A stretch of DNA of 33,683 bases from Candidatus Zixiibacteriota bacterium (GTDB lineage Bacteria; Zixibacteria; MSB-5A5; UM-FILTER-46-8): contig WJIR01000054.1 of NCBI GenBank assembly GCA_014730175.1, positions 1-33,683 of the forward strand. The letters run 5' to 3'. Every line of letters begins with the position of its first letter. Position 1 is the first letter of the stretch. The position numbers and the translations under genes were made by a program. Positions 31,845-33,683 of this stretch are shown one piece after another. A model generated the notes under the pieces. It saw nothing but the letters and a program-made list of their open reading frames with translations. It did not search any database and had not been told where the DNA came from.

Positions 31845-33683
31845 CTACTTCAACAATGTCATCCTCTTTGTGATATCCACATTACCGGAGGTCAACTTGT
31901 AGAAGTAAACGCCGGAAGCATGTTGAGAGGCGTCCCAGCTTACGGTGTGCTCTCCAGCGTCCCGATATCCATCCGCCAGCTTGGTCACCAAACGTCCGGC
32001 TATATCATAAACCGACAAAGTAACGTGTCCGGCATTGGATAGTGAATAGCTTATACTGGTTGTTGCATTGAACGGATTGGGATAGTTGCCTAACAGGGAT
32101 GACTCCACGGGCAAGGAACCCTGAGTTTCCCCTCCGTAAAATGATTCCATCGTACCCCAGCCATTCTCTGCGATCGTAATCGTTTTGTTGTCATCACTTA
32201 TCACCGCAATACCCGGCGCTACTACTTCGATGTCCCAGTAGTCTTCAGACCAGAATGGCGTAGGAAATCCTTCACCGATGCGAGCATAATATCTGTAAGT
32301 ACCTGCCGGTACATTGCCGACCCACTGAGGAACATTGTTAAATGACTGAGTCTGTCCCGTATTAAGCGTGATCGCTTCTGGTCCGATCATCGGTTCGTAG
32401 ATCTGACCATCGGGAAGCCGTTGCACCGCAGTCCATCCCATGAAACTCTGAGATGTCGATTCGTTGTTGGTAACTTCCACGTCAAATCTGAACTGAGACT
32501 GAGGAGGAATCTCCATCATATCCGAAGAGATATTCACGGTCACATCCGGTATTTCGCCACCTGTTGTGAGTTTTGCCGAATAGAATTCCGAAGGTATATT
32601 TACCGAACCAGCGAAATAAATATCATCCATATCATCTATATAAATACCGTGTCCCCGATTTGACGATCCGGAGTTGACGGTAACTGAGTAATCCAGAACA
32701 CTGCCGTCGTGATTGAATCTGGACACGAATATTTCCGCAGCGGTGTCAATTCCGTTGGGAGGAAAATTAGGGGAGGTTGTATAGCCAACCACGTGCACCC
32801 TACCTTCGCTGTCAATAGCGATATTACGGCCTTCTTCAATATCATTTCCGCCCAGATATGTGCAGTAGATTAAACCTTCGCCTTCTGTCGATAATTTTGC
32901 CGCGAAGGCATCGTCGCAATTGTAGTCACCCCCAAAAGGTATCTCACAGCCCAGAATCTCACCCACGAATTCTTCCTGGAAAGCCCCCGGAGTGGTCGGG
33001 AAATTAATTGACCGGGTCGCACCGCTGATATATACATATCCATCCGAATCGAGCGTCAATCCACCCAATCGATCAAAATCCTCTCCGCCGAAATAGGTGC
33101 TGAACATTAGTGTTTGCCCATCAGATGAGAACTTGGATATGAAAATATCATGCGCATCCGCCTGAATCGGATCGACCAGCGGGAAATCCTCCGCATTGGT
33201 TTCACCCGCAATTATGATATTTCCATCAGAATCGAGTTCGATATTCTCGGCGATATCATCTTTGTATCCGCCATAATAGGTGCTATACAGTATGGAATCA
33301 CCTGCCGGCGTCAACTTGGTAATGAAAACATCCTTGTAAATATAAAGCGGTGCGTTAGGTTCCGGTTGGTAGGCGTCCTCGGTCACAGGGAAATCAGTGG
33401 ACTTGGTGTATCCCGCAAGATAAAGTTCGTCAGCATCGTTAATAGCCAATGCGTAACCCAGATCTGTATAATCACCTCCGAGGAAAGTGCTGTAGAGTAT
33501 CGATCCATCTTCCGGAGAGAATTTGGTTAGGAAGATATCCCTAAAACCGGTCAATGTATTATCGAATGCATCCGGCGTAGTCGGGAAATCTTCGGAACCG
33601 GTCCAGCCGATTACCCACACATCACCGTTACTATCCAGCTTAATATCCTCGGGTTGATCATGCTCCGCTCCGACGATGAATCG
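31845..33683 (-). CDS. SBBP-repeat surface protein with T9SS sorting domain (5' end outside window)
   Basis: The frame stays open to the right edge, so the start lies outside; 612 residues are visible. The GTG at 33620 is an internal codon. At least five SBBP-type beta-propeller repeats are present, each pairing a G.T.S.DFP.T strand (GWTGSEDFPTT, GYTKSTDFPVT, GETNAEDFPLV, GATRSINFPTT, GYTTSPNFPPN) with a D.F..K....G..L.YST..GG strand (DIFLTKFSPEDGSILYSTF, DVFITKLTPAGDSILYSTY). The segment after the repeats (VNISSDMMEIPPQSQFRFD, PAGTYRYYARIGEGFP) is a divergent form of the beta-rich module seen in the other surface proteins. The sorting tail is YPNPFNATTSISY, VYDIAGRLV, SGVYFYKL, KRMTLLK. It is probably a secreted or surface-displayed propeller; ligand unknown. 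A strong terminator follows. Confidence 0.85.
   Translation of the reverse strand, partial: RFIVGAEHDQPEDIKLDSNGDVWVIGWTGSEDFPTTPDAFDNTLTGFRDIFLTKFSPEDGSILYSTFLGGDYTDLGYALAINDADELYLAGYTKSTDFPVTEDAYQPEPNAPLYIYKDVFITKLTPAGDSILYSTYYGGYKDDIAENIELDSDGNIIIAGETNAEDFPLVDPIQADAHDIFISKFSSDGQTLMFSTYFGGEDFDRLGGLTLDSDGYVYISGATRSINFPTTPGAFQEEFVGEILGCEIPFGGDYNCDDAFAAKLSTEGEGLIYCTYLGGNDIEEGRNIAIDSEGRVHVVGYTTSPNFPPNGIDTAAEIFVSRFNHDGSVLDYSVTVNSGSSNRGHGIYIDDMDDIYFAGSVNIPSEFYSAKLTTGGEIPDVTVNISSDMMEIPPQSQFRFDVEVTNNESTSQSFMGWTAVQRLPDGQIYEPMIGPEAITLNTGQTQSFNNVPQWVGNVPAGTYRYYARIGEGFPTPFWSEDYWDIEVVAPGIAVISDDNKTITIAENGWGTMESFYGGETQGSLPVESSLLGNYPNPFNATTSISYSLSNAGHVTLSVYDIAGRLVTKLADGYRDAGEHTVSWDASQHASGVYFYKLTSGNVDITKRMTLLK

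Overview
The window looks like a chromosomal segment of an uncultured bacterium of the FCB superphylum (the Fibrobacteres-Chlorobi-Bacteroidetes assemblage, or a candidate phylum near it such as Zixibacteria, Marinimicrobia, KSB1 or Electryoneota). The main reason is that eight proteins end in a type IX secretion (T9SS) type A sorting domain: a (Y/H/I)PNPFN motif about 80 residues from the end, a central YN(L/I/V)xGQ-like stretch, a SGVYFY-like stretch and a terminal basic-(M/I)TLLK-like tail. The phylum cannot be fixed from this window. Most genes have clear Shine-Dalgarno sequences (GGAG-type), unlike typical Bacteroidota.

Layout. 1-3940 (+): a T9SS-sorted repeat protein cut by the left edge, a short secreted protein with an abnormal C-terminus, and a GH39-like glycoside hydrolase with a sorting domain. 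4149-4649 (+): a stand-alone rubrerythrin-type diiron protein. 4787-12972 (-): four large T9SS-sorted surface proteins in tandem (three parallel beta-helix proteins and one WD40 protein). 13141-20245 (-): an addA-addB helicase-nuclease operon preceded by an unrecognised 199-residue gene. 20426-25449 (+): a heavy-metal efflux operon, transcribed divergently from addBA (small Cys-rich secreted protein, CusB/CzcB-like adaptor, CusA/CzcA-like RND pump), followed by arfB at 25589-26014. 26099-28928 (-): a Rieske, cytochrome b and nonahaem cytochrome c operon encoding a quinol-oxidising bc-type complex. 29387-31411 (+): another beta-helix surface protein. 31845-33683 (-): an SBBP-repeat surface protein cut by the right edge.

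How the genes fit together. The Rieske/cytochrome b/multihaem c operon is a complete-looking electron-transfer complex in which a membrane-anchored nine-haem cytochrome replaces cytochrome c1 or f. The metal operon supplies inner-membrane pump and adaptor, but no outer-membrane channel gene is present. AddAB serves double-strand-break repair and foreign-DNA degradation. The surface proteins share a modular plan: a variable display domain (beta-helix, WD40 or SBBP), then in five of them a common ~110-residue beta-rich module, a Trp-containing linker and the sorting tail. The window shows no T9SS machinery, tRNA, rRNA, CRISPR array, transposase or phage gene that I can recognise.

The observations most worth checking are the shared pre-sorting-domain module, the nonahaem bc complex with a PEWF Qo motif, the apparently missing Fe-S cysteines of AddB, the unknown gene leading the addBA operon, and the exact 28-residue tandem metal-ligand repeat in the RND adaptor.
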